From Cryomorphaceae bacterium (lineage in GTDB: Bacteria; Bacteroidota; Bacteroidia; Flavobacteriales_D; SKUL01): a DNA stretch of 46,916 bases. The DNA is taken from positions 1-46,916 of the forward strand of contig REDV01000093.1 of the NCBI GenBank assembly GCA_007695365.1, read 5' to 3'. The notes under the pieces are model-generated. The model ran no database searches and was not told the DNA's origin. It saw only the letters and a list, made by a program, of their open reading frames with translations. How positions within the stretch are numbered: position 1 is the stretch's first letter; each line of letters starts with the position of its first letter. A program made the translations under genes and the position numbers. Shown piece by piece: positions 6,432 through 14,981 of this stretch.

Positions 6432-6950
6432 ATGAGCAAAGCCACAACGTACAAGGAAACCCAGCGGCTCACCATCTGGTGGGTATGGCTTATTCTACTG
6501 CTGATCAACGCTTTTTCTGCATACGCACTGGTACAACAAATGGCCTTTGGCAATCCGGTGGGAAACAACCCCATGAGCAACACGGGCTTGATCATTTTTG
6601 CTGTACTTTTTCTTCTGCTCACTGTGGGCTTCTCGCAGATTACCTTGCGCACCCGGTTGAATGAGAAAGGCGTTCACGTGCAACTTTTTCCTTTTCACCT
6701 GAAATACCGAACCTTTGGGTGGGAAAAAATCACCTCTACGGAAGTGCGCCAATACAATCCCATCAAAGAATACGGTGGCTGGGGGTTACGCATGGGGCCG
6801 TCGGGAACGGCCTACAATATGAAGGGAAACCGAGGTCTGCAACTCGTTTTAAACAACGGCAAGCGCATTTTGATTGGCACGCAAAAACCGGAACAGATCA
6901 ACGCCTTTCTGCAAAGCCGCTCAGGCAAAAGTACGGGGTCAGCGGGCTAG
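6432..6950 (+). CDS. Membrane protein with PH-like domain (172 aa), DUF6141-like
   Basis: Two transmembrane helices (residues about 15-37 and 50-70) are followed by a soluble domain whose strands end in the motif GTQKPEQINAFL, typical of small bacterial PH-like membrane proteins such as DUF6141. The domain should face the cytoplasm. A good promoter box lies 20 bases upstream, so it is a single-gene unit. Its stop TAG overlaps the stop of the convergent muramidase gene; the two share the palindrome CTAG. The function of the family is not known to me. Confidence 0.8.
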   Translation: MSKATTYKETQRLTIWWVWLILLLINAFSAYALVQQMAFGNPVGNNPMSNTGLIIFAVLFLLLTVGFSQITLRTRLNEKGVHVQLFPFHLKYRTFGWEKITSTEVRQYNPIKEYGGWGLRMGPSGTAYNMKGNRGLQLVLNNGKRILIGTQKPEQINAFLQSRSGKSTGSAG

Positions 6951-8209
6951 TCCTCGTAAAGCAGATAGGGTGTGCGTTGTCTGGCAAAAGCCTCGAGACC
7001 GTCCTTCCAGGTGGCGCGAATTTGCTCTTCTGTGTAACCCGCTTTTACCTGTTTAATCAGCTCATCGGTGCCGGCCAGTTTGTTGAAAAAACCACTCTCC
7101 AGAAAAAAGGCCTCCTTGTTTGGCGCATGCTCATACGTGGTGAGTAAAAAAGACAGGTTGAGCCGCTGTGGCGGCGTTTCCTCCCCGCGCAGATCCCAAC
7201 CCACGCATTCCTTATTTTCGTGGGGAGGGTATTTGGACACCCCCGGAATAGAACGCGGTGTAAAACGATGTTCACCGGCCTTCAAACCGGGCATTCCGAT
7301 TTGCTGAAATGGTGCGTCGGTGCCCCTGCCCACGCTCACCAGGGTGCCTTCGAACAATCCCAGCGACGGGTACAAATACACGCTTTGCATGTTGGGCAGG
7401 TTGGGCGACGGCGCCACGGGCAGCTCGTAGCGCACGGATCGCGCATAAGCCTCGCAGGGAACCACATCCAACGCGCATTTCACACCACCCTTCAGCCAGC
7501 CCTCACCGTTTATCATAAGCGCCAGTTCTGCCACCGTCATGCCGTGTACCAGCGGAATAGGATGCATTCCCACAAAAGAGCTGAATTTCGGGTTGAGTAC
7601 CGGACCGTCTATGTAGTGCGCGTGCGGATTGGGCCTGTCGAGAACCAGCACTGAAACTCCCGATTCGCCGGCGGCCTCCATCACCAGGTGCAAGGTGCTG
7701 ATGTAGGTATAAAAACGCACCCCTACATCCTGAATATCGAACACCACCACATCCAGATCAGACATCTGTTGTTGCGTAGGTTTTTTGTTTTTTCCGTAGA
7801 GCGACACCACCGGGATTCCCGTGCGGGCATCTACGCCGTGATCTACCCATTCGCCGTCGGCTGCATCGCCCCGAAATCCGTGCTCAGGCCCAAAAACCCG
7901 CACCAGATTGACCCCATGCGCCAGCAAGGTGTCTACCAAATGGACACCTGCTACCTGTGCCGTAGGATTGGCCACCACCCCTACCCGCCTTCCTGTGAGA
8001 TGAGCCAGAACGCGCTCCATTTGCTCTGCTCCGGTGCGCAGCGGCTCATCCTGTGTAATTTGGATTTCGGGCGGTTCGGAAACAGGAGCCGGAACTTCCG
8101 CGCATCCGCAAATGGGCACGGTGAGCCAAAACCCGAGGCCAACACGGCAGATTATATTGCTAATTTTGCGCGACTTCAGCGGAAAGGAATTGAAGATAGA
8201 ATCGTTCAT
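6947..8209 (-). CDS. namZ: Exo-beta-N-acetylmuramidase NamZ family (DUF1343) lipoprotein
   Basis: DUF1343 proteins include NamZ, which releases N-acetylmuramic acid from the non-reducing ends of peptidoglycan fragments in the recycling pathway. Here the family signature runs along the protein: RVGVVANPTAQ, then FGPEHGFRG, then VVFDIQDVGVRFYTYISTL, and later RPNP and LFEGTLVSVGRGTD. Length (420 aa) is normal. I chose ATG 8209 because it gives a lipoprotein-type leader (Cys36 in VPICGC) and because a TAnnTTTG box lies 15 bases upstream. The upstream extension to 8362 is antisense to the permease gene. It is likely exported and anchored. Confidence 0.92.
   Translation of the reverse strand: MNDSIFNSFPLKSRKISNIICRVGLGFWLTVPICGCAEVPAPVSEPPEIQITQDEPLRTGAEQMERVLAHLTGRRVGVVANPTAQVAGVHLVDTLLAHGVNLVRVFGPEHGFRGDAADGEWVDHGVDARTGIPVVSLYGKNKKPTQQQMSDLDVVVFDIQDVGVRFYTYISTLHLVMEAAGESGVSVLVLDRPNPHAHYIDGPVLNPKFSSFVGMHPIPLVHGMTVAELALMINGEGWLKGGVKCALDVVPCEAYARSVRYELPVAPSPNLPNMQSVYLYPSLGLFEGTLVSVGRGTDAPFQQIGMPGLKAGEHRFTPRSIPGVSKYPPHENKECVGWDLRGEETPPQRLNLSFLLTTYEHAPNKEAFFLESGFFNKLAGTDELIKQVKAGYTEEQIRATWKDGLEAFARQRTPYLLYED
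8161..8168 (+). promoter_or_regulatory. Putative -7 box (TAATTTTG) for the permease gene
   Basis: Exact TAnnTTTG match inside the 5' part of namZ, ending 21 bases before the TTG at 8190. It supports that start over the ATG at 8220. Confidence 0.6.
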
Positions 8210-9716
8210 AGCGGGTAGAATGCTCAAAGGTAGCGAAAGCGGTTCTAAAACCTTTTCGCGCCCCATTGTAAGTATTGCCATAGCAGGCATTGCGCTTGGG
8301 ATGGCGGTGATGATTCTCTCGATGGCCATTGTAACCGGGTTCAAAACCGAGGTGCGCAACAAGGTAACGGGCTTTGGTGCTCATATACAGATTACGCCGC
8401 TTTCGATGAACAACAGCTACGAATCGGAGCGCATGCAACGGCAGGCACACCTCGTGCCGGAAATCAGCGCGCTTAGGGAGGTACGACACGTGCAAACCTA
8501 CGCAACCAAGCCCGGAATTGTAGAAACCGAAACCGACATCCACGGGGTGATCGCCAAGGGTATCGGAACGGATTTCGACTGGCATTTTTTCCGCGACAAA
8601 CTGGTACTGGGCAACTTGCCCGACATATCAGACACCGCCATTACGCAACAAGTATTGGTTTCTACCCACCTTGCCAACCTGTTAAAACTAGACACCAACC
8701 AGCGTATTACTGTGTATTTCCCGAATCAGGCCGGAAGTTTGAGCCCTCGCAGGTTTGTGATTTCGGGTATGTACGAAACCGGCCTCGCCGAATTTGACGC
8801 ACAGTTTCTGTTCATGCACATCGGGCATTTGCAGCGCATCAATCGCTGGGGATTGGAAGCACAACTGCGGGTATCGGGCGATTGCGAAAACCAGCTCCTT
8901 ATTGTTGAGGCCCTCGCATTTGGCGGCGACGGAGAGTACCGGTTTAACTGGGGCGATTCCGGTATGCGGGGTGCAGGTCCGCACGGCGTTTGCCTGGATC
9001 GCGACACCACGCTCAAAGTGGTGCTCACAGACCGCTCACTTACCCTGCCCGACTCTGCGTGGATTACCGTAAAGTACCCCCAAGACCACAGCGGCTGTAT
9101 CTGCGACGCCGAACTGGCAAAGGTGCAAACCGGAGGCAGCAGCAACCATCACTACGTGGGCGGCTACGAAGTGGTGCTGCACGATTTTCGGCACATGCAC
9201 AAAGCCAACAACGCTGTGTACGACATCCTGGACTACGACCTCAAAACCACACTTATTTCAGAGCGCATTCCGGAAATTTTCAACTGGCTGGAAATGATTG
9301 ACATCAACCCCAAAATCATCATCACGCTCATGATTATTGTGGCAGTTATCAATATGTCGTCGGCCTTGTTGATTTTGATTCTTGAACGCGTAAACATGAT
9401 CGGCATTCTCAAGGCTCTCGGCGCCACAGACTGGTCGGTGCGAAAGATTTTTCTCTACACCGCCGGATACCTTATAGGCTACGGTTTGCTTATTGGAAAC
9501 GTGGTGGGTATAGGACTTTGCCTGGCACAAGATTACTGGGAACTGGTGTCGCTCGATCCGGCCAGCTACTACGTGTCCTCCGTGCCCATTTTGTTGAAAT
9601 GGGAGCACGTACTGATGCTCAACATCGGCACGTTGGCCATTTGTTTGCTGGTGCTGATACTGCCTTCCTACCTGGTAACGCGCATTTCGCCGGTACGCGC
9701 CATACGCTTCAACTGA
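8190..9716 (+). CDS. LolC/LolE-like FtsX-family permease with an inserted domain (508 aa)
   Basis: This is the membrane part of an ABC system of the lipoprotein-release type, acting at the inner membrane. The TTG start gives the family N-terminus (FIAGR, then SRPIVSIAIAGIALG), and a promoter box sits 21 bases upstream; ATG 8220 is the alternative. One transmembrane helix near residue 30-55 precedes a large periplasmic domain, and three helices at about 375-505 carry the FtsX signature around ERVNMIGILKALGA. Family members are usually about 400 residues. Here an extra segment of about 100 residues, with paired Cys and a Gly-rich Ig/SprB-repeat look, interrupts the periplasmic domain between RINRWG and YEVVLHDF. 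No ATPase gene is adjacent. Confidence 0.88.
   Translation: MKIESFIAGRMLKGSESGSKTFSRPIVSIAIAGIALGMAVMILSMAIVTGFKTEVRNKVTGFGAHIQITPLSMNNSYESERMQRQAHLVPEISALREVRHVQTYATKPGIVETETDIHGVIAKGIGTDFDWHFFRDKLVLGNLPDISDTAITQQVLVSTHLANLLKLDTNQRITVYFPNQAGSLSPRRFVISGMYETGLAEFDAQFLFMHIGHLQRINRWGLEAQLRVSGDCENQLLIVEALAFGGDGEYRFNWGDSGMRGAGPHGVCLDRDTTLKVVLTDRSLTLPDSAWITVKYPQDHSGCICDAELAKVQTGGSSNHHYVGGYEVVLHDFRHMHKANNAVYDILDYDLKTTLISERIPEIFNWLEMIDINPKIIITLMIIVAVINMSSALLILILERVNMIGILKALGATDWSVRKIFLYTAGYLIGYGLLIGNVVGIGLCLAQDYWELVSLDPASYYVSSVPILLKWEHVLMLNIGTLAICLLVLILPSYLVTRISPVRAIRFN
8225..8232 (-). promoter_or_regulatory. Putative -7 box (TACCTTTG) for namZ
   Basis: Exact TAnnTTTG match on the minus strand, 15 bases before the namZ ATG, lying inside the permease coding region. 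Confidence 0.6.
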
Positions 9717-9756
9717 TTTACGCGCAGCCAAAAAACCAATAAGCTCACAGGATGGT

Positions 9757-9764
9757 TACTTTTG
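9757..9764 (+). promoter_or_regulatory. Putative -7 box (TACTTTTG)
   Basis: Exact TAnnTTTG match, 19 bases before the ATG at 9784. Confidence 0.6.
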
Positions 9765-9783
9765 CAACTGAAATCAAACCCGC

Positions 9784-11145
9784 ATGAAAATCTACGACAA
9801 CATTCTTGAAACCATCGGCAACACGCCCATGATTCGCATGAACCGCATTGCGCAGGATATTCCCGGCACCGTGTTGGCCAAGGTTGAGTATTTCAACCCG
9901 GGTCATTCGGTAAAAGACCGCATGGCGCTCAAAATGATTGAGGACGCTGAAAAAGCAGGTCATCTCAAACCCGGCGGAACCGTGATTGAATGCACCAGCG
10001 GAAACACGGGAATGGGGCTGGCGCTGGCCTGCATCGTAAAAGGCTACAAGCTGATTTGCACCCTGAGCGACAAGCAGAGCAAGGAGAAAATGGATATTCT
10101 GAGGGCCATGGGAGCGGAGGTGCACGTGTGCCCAACCAACGTACCGCCAGATCACCCTGAGTCATACTATTCGGTGGCATCCCGCCTGAACCGCGAGATT
10201 CCCAATTCTTTCTATCCCTACCAATACGATAATCTCAGCAACCGACAGGCCCATTACGAAACCACGGGTCCCGAAATCTGGGAGCAAACCGAAGGAAAAA
10301 TCACCCATTTTGTGGTAGGAGTAGGAACCGGAGGAACCATCAGCGGAGTGGCAAAGTACCTCAAGGAGAAAAACCCCAATATCCAGATTTGGGGTATTGA
10401 TACCTACGGCTCGGTTTTCAAGAAATACCACGAAACCGGCGAGTTTGACGAGAAAGAAATCTACAGCTATATCACTGAGGGAATTGGCGAAGACATCTTG
10501 CCAAAAAACGTGGATTTCAGCCTGATTGACCATTTTGAAAAAGTAACCGACAAGGTAGGCGCCCTCACCACGCGTGAGCTGGCGCGCAAGGAAGGACTTT
10601 TCCTGGGTTATAGCGCAGGGAGCGCCTTTGCCGGTGTTCGCCAACTGAAAGACCGCCTCAACGCCGACTCTGTGGTGGTGGTGCTGTTTCACGACCACGG
10701 ATCGCGATACGTGGGCAAGGTGTACAACGACGACTGGATGCGCGACCGCGGTTTCCTCAGTGACCGAAATCGCCATGCTATTGACCTCGTAAACAACCAT
10801 GTAGAGCAACCACTGGTCACTGTTGGTTCGGGCGAGTTGGTAGCGAACGCCATCCAGAAAATGCGTCAGTTTGATATTTCGCAGATTCCCGTGGTGGACG
10901 ACGGCAAGTTTGTGGGCTGCCTTAACGACAACCGCTTGTTTCAGAAACTGGTTGAAAACCCCGAGGTGGGCAACATGCGCGCATCTGAAGTGATGGACGA
11001 AGCCCTTCCCGTGGTCACCGCCCAGTGCGAATTGACGGAGATTGCGGCCATGATTAACAAAGACGTTCACGGGGTGCTGGTGCAGATTGACGAGGATAAG
11101 CATCATATCATTACCCGCCACGACCTGATCGGGGCATTCTGTTGA
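9784..11145 (+). CDS. Cystathionine beta-synthase-like PLP enzyme with CBS domains
   Basis: This is a fold-type II PLP enzyme that joins serine (or O-acetylserine) to homocysteine or sulfide. The PLP lysine is K44 in HSVKDR, the phosphate and substrate loops are TSGNTG and GVGTGGT, and the C-terminal catalytic SAGSAFAG motif is present. Residues about 340-453 contain two CBS modules (DISQIPVVDDGKFVG, DVHGVLVQI) that bind adenosyl ligands and regulate the enzyme. There is no N-terminal haem domain, as expected for bacteria. The architecture fits cystathionine beta-synthase better than CysK/CysM, but the exact substrate cannot be read from sequence. One base separates it from the next gene, so the two are co-transcribed. 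Confidence 0.93.
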   Translation: MKIYDNILETIGNTPMIRMNRIAQDIPGTVLAKVEYFNPGHSVKDRMALKMIEDAEKAGHLKPGGTVIECTSGNTGMGLALACIVKGYKLICTLSDKQSKEKMDILRAMGAEVHVCPTNVPPDHPESYYSVASRLNREIPNSFYPYQYDNLSNRQAHYETTGPEIWEQTEGKITHFVVGVGTGGTISGVAKYLKEKNPNIQIWGIDTYGSVFKKYHETGEFDEKEIYSYITEGIGEDILPKNVDFSLIDHFEKVTDKVGALTTRELARKEGLFLGYSAGSAFAGVRQLKDRLNADSVVVVLFHDHGSRYVGKVYNDDWMRDRGFLSDRNRHAIDLVNNHVEQPLVTVGSGELVANAIQKMRQFDISQIPVVDDGKFVGCLNDNRLFQKLVENPEVGNMRASEVMDEALPVVTAQCELTEIAAMINKDVHGVLVQIDEDKHHIITRHDLIGAFC

Positions 11146-11146
11146 G

Positions 11147-11974
11147 ATGCTGCATGTAACCGACCAGATGGGGCGGAACATCACCCTACCCGCCAGACCA
11201 CAACGCATTGTTTCACTGGTTCCCTCTATTACTGAGCTCCTTTTTGACTTAGGCCTCGGCAACGAGGTAGTGGGTGTGACTCGGTTTTGTGTGCATCCCG
11301 AGCAGGCAAGGCAAACTGCCCGAAACATGGGTGGCACCAAGAAAATTCATCACGACCGTATTGCCGCGCTTCAGCCCGACCTGATTATCGGCAGCAAAGA
11401 AGAAAATACCCCCGAAGACATTGAGCGCTTGTGGCATACCTACCCCGTATGGATGAGCGACGTGAAAACCATTTCGGAGGGTATTGCAATGATTGTACAA
11501 ATCGGCGAGTTGTGCAGACGCCCTTCCGAAGCGCAGCACATGGCTCAGGAAATCGAAGCGGATTTCGACAAGCTGAAGTCTTCAATTGTCGGTCAGCCAA
11601 ACATACGGGCGGCTTACCTCATCTGGCACAAGCCCATGATGGTGTGCGGTACAAACAACTTTATTGGCGATGTGATGCGCGCCATGGGGTTGCATAATGT
11701 GTTTGACGGGCATTTCGGCGGTAGGGATGGCACTCCGCGATATCCGGCCATCACCGCGGAAGAGTTGGCAGTGAGCAATGCCGATGTGGTGCTCCTTTCG
11801 TCGGAGCCCTTTCCTTTTAAGGATGAGCACATTCAACACTACCAGACCCTCTTGCCCCACAGCACTGTGACAAAGGTGGACGGCGAGCTGTTTTCATGGT
11901 ACGGCTCAAGGATGGCAAAAATGCCGGGGTATTTGCGAGGGCTGCGCGGCAAACTGCAAGAGAGATTACCATAA
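11147..11974 (+). CDS. BtuF-like helical-backbone metal receptor without signal peptide
   Basis: The protein has the substrate-binding fold of cobalamin and siderophore ABC transporters: an opening RIVSLVPSITELLFDLGL motif, then VGVTRFCVHP, then LQPDLIIGSKEEN, a long backbone helix around residue 100-120, and a second lobe with ADVVLLSSEPFPF. The 275 residues begin straight in the fold with no leader, so as annotated it would be cytosolic, which is odd for a binding protein, yet similar leaderless members occur in Bacteroidota. It is translationally close to the upstream CBS-type enzyme (1-base gap). A link between a B12-like ligand and methionine/cysteine metabolism is a possibility only. 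Confidence 0.8.
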   Translation: MLHVTDQMGRNITLPARPQRIVSLVPSITELLFDLGLGNEVVGVTRFCVHPEQARQTARNMGGTKKIHHDRIAALQPDLIIGSKEENTPEDIERLWHTYPVWMSDVKTISEGIAMIVQIGELCRRPSEAQHMAQEIEADFDKLKSSIVGQPNIRAAYLIWHKPMMVCGTNNFIGDVMRAMGLHNVFDGHFGGRDGTPRYPAITAEELAVSNADVVLLSSEPFPFKDEHIQHYQTLLPHSTVTKVDGELFSWYGSRMAKMPGYLRGLRGKLQERLP

Positions 11975-12026
11975 GGAACCTGAATTTCTTCTTATTCTGA
12001 GCCCAAATACGCGGTAAGATAATTGT

Positions 12027-12034
12027 TAGTTTTG
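12027..12034 (+). promoter_or_regulatory. Putative -7 box (TAGTTTTG) very close to the start codon
   Basis: Exact TAnnTTTG match ending only 5 bases before ATG 12040. If used, the mRNA would be leaderless or nearly so. Confidence 0.5.
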
Positions 12035-12039
12035 CTCGC

Positions 12040-14337
12040 ATGCACCGCCTCCTTTTTCGGCTCACATTGTTGGCCTTCTGCATTGCCCTGTGGGTACCTG
12101 CCGGTGCACAGCGCGTTGGACTTGTGCTGAGCGGCGGAGGTGCAGCCGGATTGTCGCATATTGGGGTACTCAAAGCCTTGGAGGAAAACGAAATTCCCAT
12201 TGACTATATCACCGGAACGAGCATGGGCGCTTTTATCGGCGCGCTCTACGCCATCGGATATTCTCCGGCCCAGATAGACTCGCTGGTGCGCACCGACTAC
12301 TTTGCCATGGCTGCTGCCGGCGACTTTGAAAACCGATATCGTTACTATTACTACAACACGCTGAAAAGTGCGTCCATCATACAGCTCAGAATCAGCAATA
12401 AGTTCAACGTAACCAGCCTGCTTCCCACCAACCTAGTGAAGCCCACCATGATGGACCTCATGCTGATGGAGGGCATGTCGGTGCCGTCGGCAGTGGCAGA
12501 TTACAATTTCGACAATCTAGTGGTGCCGTTCAGATGTGTGGCTTCAGACATTGAGAAAAAGCGCCAGGTCGTTTTCAGCAACGGAAACCTCGGTGAGGCT
12601 GTTCGGGCATCGGTCAGCTATCCGTTTTACTTTGAGCCCGTGCGATTTGGCGATAGGATCCTTTTCGACGGTGGTTTGTACAACAATTTTCCGATTGACG
12701 TGATGTACGATGTGTTTATGCCCGATTACATCATTGGCAGCAACGTAAGCGGAAACATTGCACCACCCGAAGATGATGATTTGCTGAGCCAGTTGGAGAA
12801 CATGATTCGCGAAAAGACTGACTTTGATCTGGTGTGTGATGAAGGTATTCTCATTGAATCAGAGTTGGATGTGGGTACTTTTGATTTCAGCAAAATGGAC
12901 GCCATTATTGCCGACGGTTATGCCCGCACGATTGCGCTCATAGACTCTATCAGGGCCGATGTAAGCCGCACCGTGAGTAAAGCTGAAATGCAGGAACGCA
13001 GGAAGGCCTTCCGCAGTAAACTTTCCCCACTTACCATAAGCGGGGTGGAAGTATCCGGAGTAAACAAGCGACAGGCTCAATACGTGGAGCGTGTGGCTGG
13101 TTTGCGCAGACGAGAGGAAGCGGTTCCGTTTGAAATTATGCGCCGCAGGTTTTACCACCTTATCCAGGATGAGAAAATCAGGTACGCCTATCCGAGTGCG
13201 CGTAAAAACGACCATGACGAACATTACACCATGGATATTTACGTGAAACGTGAAAAAGAGGTCATGCTCGAATTTGGTGGCCACCTGTCATCTAAACCAG
13301 TGAATACCGGATTTGTGGGATTGCAGTACAACCATTTTTCACGTTTGCCGATTTCGCTCTCAGCCAATTCTTATTTCGGAAAGTTTTACGGCTCGGTTAT
13401 GACCCGCATAAAGATAGAGTTTCCAGGTGCCAACATGTTCCGGTTGGAGCCCGTTTTCACCATGAATCGCTGGGACTACTTCAAGAGCTTTGCCAATTTC
13501 TTCGAGGAATCGAAGCCCTCCTTCATCGTGCAAAACGACTGGTACACAGGCTTACTCGCCACACTACCCACCGGAACCAACGGAATTGTTCAGGCCGACA
13601 TCAAATATTCGCAGCTCCGCGACCAATACTACCAGGACGACCTTTTTACGGCAACCGACACTTCCGACCAAACCTATTTCCGCAACGGAACAGTGGGCTT
13701 AAAGCTGGAAATCAGCAGTCACAACCAAAAACAATTCGCCACCAAAGGAAAAATGATTGACATTCGTGGCCGATACGTGAGCGGATCTGAAGAAACCATT
13801 CCCGGCAGCCGGTCATTCGAGGGATTGCAATTCAACGCCTACCGCCAATGGGTTCAGCTTAGTTTGGAAACTGATAATTACTACAACTTTGGTAAATTCT
13901 TTACCGGTGGAGTGTTCTTCAAAGCGCTTTATAGCAACAGACCTTTCTTTACCAACTACTCCGCCACCATTATTTCAGCTCCGGCTTTTCAGCCTATACC
14001 CGAGAGTCGCACCTTTTTTCAGGAAGAGTTCAGGGCGCATCAGTTTCTTGCAGGAGGACTCAAAGCCATCTTTCAAATCAACAAAAATTTTCACCTGCGC
14101 TTTGAGAACTTCAGCTTCCTGCCGTACCGTCGCATTGTTCGCAACGAAGAAAATATGGCGGCATACGGAGAGCCCTGGGAGCGTCCTTTTTTCCTGAGTT
14201 CAACCACCATCGTGTTTCAGTCGCCGCTCGGGCCATTGAGCTTTAGTGCCAACTACTACGAAAACCGCCCTTCGGAGCAATGGAGTTTCCTATTCAGCTT
14301 TGGATATGTGCTCTTTAACAAGCGCGGACACGAGTAA
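12040..14337 (+). CDS. Patatin-like phospholipase with C-terminal beta-barrel
   Basis: A signal peptide (1-23, ending GAQ) is followed by a patatin domain at about 25-300. The oxyanion loop is SGGGAAG (31-37), the nucleophile is Ser61 in GTSMG, and the dyad Asp210 is in FDGG, so it should be an active lipid acyl hydrolase. Residues about 330-405 look like one POTRA-type module, and 405-765 are aromatic, strand-rich sequence ending in GYVLFNK, typical of a 16-strand Omp85-family barrel. The whole resembles the PlpD-type type Vd autotransporter plan, placing the enzyme at the outer membrane. It stands alone, with a promoter box directly before the start, and converges on rsmG. Confidence 0.92.
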   Translation: MHRLLFRLTLLAFCIALWVPAGAQRVGLVLSGGGAAGLSHIGVLKALEENEIPIDYITGTSMGAFIGALYAIGYSPAQIDSLVRTDYFAMAAAGDFENRYRYYYYNTLKSASIIQLRISNKFNVTSLLPTNLVKPTMMDLMLMEGMSVPSAVADYNFDNLVVPFRCVASDIEKKRQVVFSNGNLGEAVRASVSYPFYFEPVRFGDRILFDGGLYNNFPIDVMYDVFMPDYIIGSNVSGNIAPPEDDDLLSQLENMIREKTDFDLVCDEGILIESELDVGTFDFSKMDAIIADGYARTIALIDSIRADVSRTVSKAEMQERRKAFRSKLSPLTISGVEVSGVNKRQAQYVERVAGLRRREEAVPFEIMRRRFYHLIQDEKIRYAYPSARKNDHDEHYTMDIYVKREKEVMLEFGGHLSSKPVNTGFVGLQYNHFSRLPISLSANSYFGKFYGSVMTRIKIEFPGANMFRLEPVFTMNRWDYFKSFANFFEESKPSFIVQNDWYTGLLATLPTGTNGIVQADIKYSQLRDQYYQDDLFTATDTSDQTYFRNGTVGLKLEISSHNQKQFATKGKMIDIRGRYVSGSEETIPGSRSFEGLQFNAYRQWVQLSLETDNYYNFGKFFTGGVFFKALYSNRPFFTNYSATIISAPAFQPIPESRTFFQEEFRAHQFLAGGLKAIFQINKNFHLRFENFSFLPYRRIVRNEENMAAYGEPWERPFFLSSTTIVFQSPLGPLSFSANYYENRPSEQWSFLFSFGYVLFNKRGHE

Positions 14338-14343
14338 ACCTGC

Positions 14344-14973
14344 TCAGGCCGGTACGTACACGACCGACTTGGTGAGAAAAAAGTCTTCATGGAAGTACTC
14401 GGCAATAGGATAAAAATCGGCCTCCACGCCGGCATCTCGAACTTCATCCCTAAGATCCCCCCCTTTTAGACTGAGCATACCGTTGGGAAGTGAATTGAAC
14501 GTATCTGAAGCGAATTTTCCATCACTCCAGTGCCGCAACTTTTGCATGGATGCCACCGCGCGATTGACCACAAAATGAAAGGAGCCGCTCGCCTCCTCGG
14601 CCCGTCCGTGTGTAGCTTGCACATTCGTTAAGCCGAGAGCGGCACTTACTTCCTTCACCACTTTGATTTTCTTACCGATAGAATCCACGAGGTGAAAGTG
14701 GCATTCCGGAAAAAGAATGGCCAGCGGAATACCCGGAAAGCCTCCCCCTGTTCCAATATCAAGAATTCTCGTACCCGGTTTAAAGCGGATGACGCGCGCT
14801 ATGGCTAGTGCGTGCAGCACATGACGCTCGTAGAAATGCTCCATATCCTTGCGGGATATCACGTTGATTTGCTGATTCCAATGCGCGTACAAAGGCCCCA
14901 GCTGCTCAAAGCGATTGCGCTGTTGGTCAGTGAGATCCGGAAAGTAGCGAAAAATGAGATCCGGGTCGGACAT
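14344..14973 (-). CDS. rsmG: 16S rRNA (guanine527-N7)-methyltransferase RsmG
   Basis: RsmG (GidB) methylates G527 of 16S rRNA using S-adenosylmethionine. The SAM-binding motif DIGTGGGFPGIPLAILFP is at about residues 72-89, preceded by the conserved RHVLHAL helix, and the length of 209 aa is normal. It lies 8 bases after the sigma-factor gene, as the last gene of a three-gene operon with the glycosyltransferase. Loss of this enzyme in other bacteria gives low-level streptomycin resistance. Confidence 0.96.
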   Translation of the reverse strand: MSDPDLIFRYFPDLTDQQRNRFEQLGPLYAHWNQQINVISRKDMEHFYERHVLHALAIARVIRFKPGTRILDIGTGGGFPGIPLAILFPECHFHLVDSIGKKIKVVKEVSAALGLTNVQATHGRAEEASGSFHFVVNRAVASMQKLRHWSDGKFASDTFNSLPNGMLSLKGGDLRDEVRDAGVEADFYPIAEYFHEDFFLTKSVVYVPA

Positions 14974-14981
14974 GATGGAAA

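Noticed and set aside
8210-8362. Longer start for namZ
   Set aside because: The extra residues are antisense to the permease gene and lie upstream of the namZ promoter box, so they cannot be in the same mRNA.
10162-11340. 392-codon open frame antisense to the CBS-type enzyme gene
   Set aside because: Its composition is His/Val-rich with no known motif, and it lies opposite a well-supported gene. It is a shadow frame.
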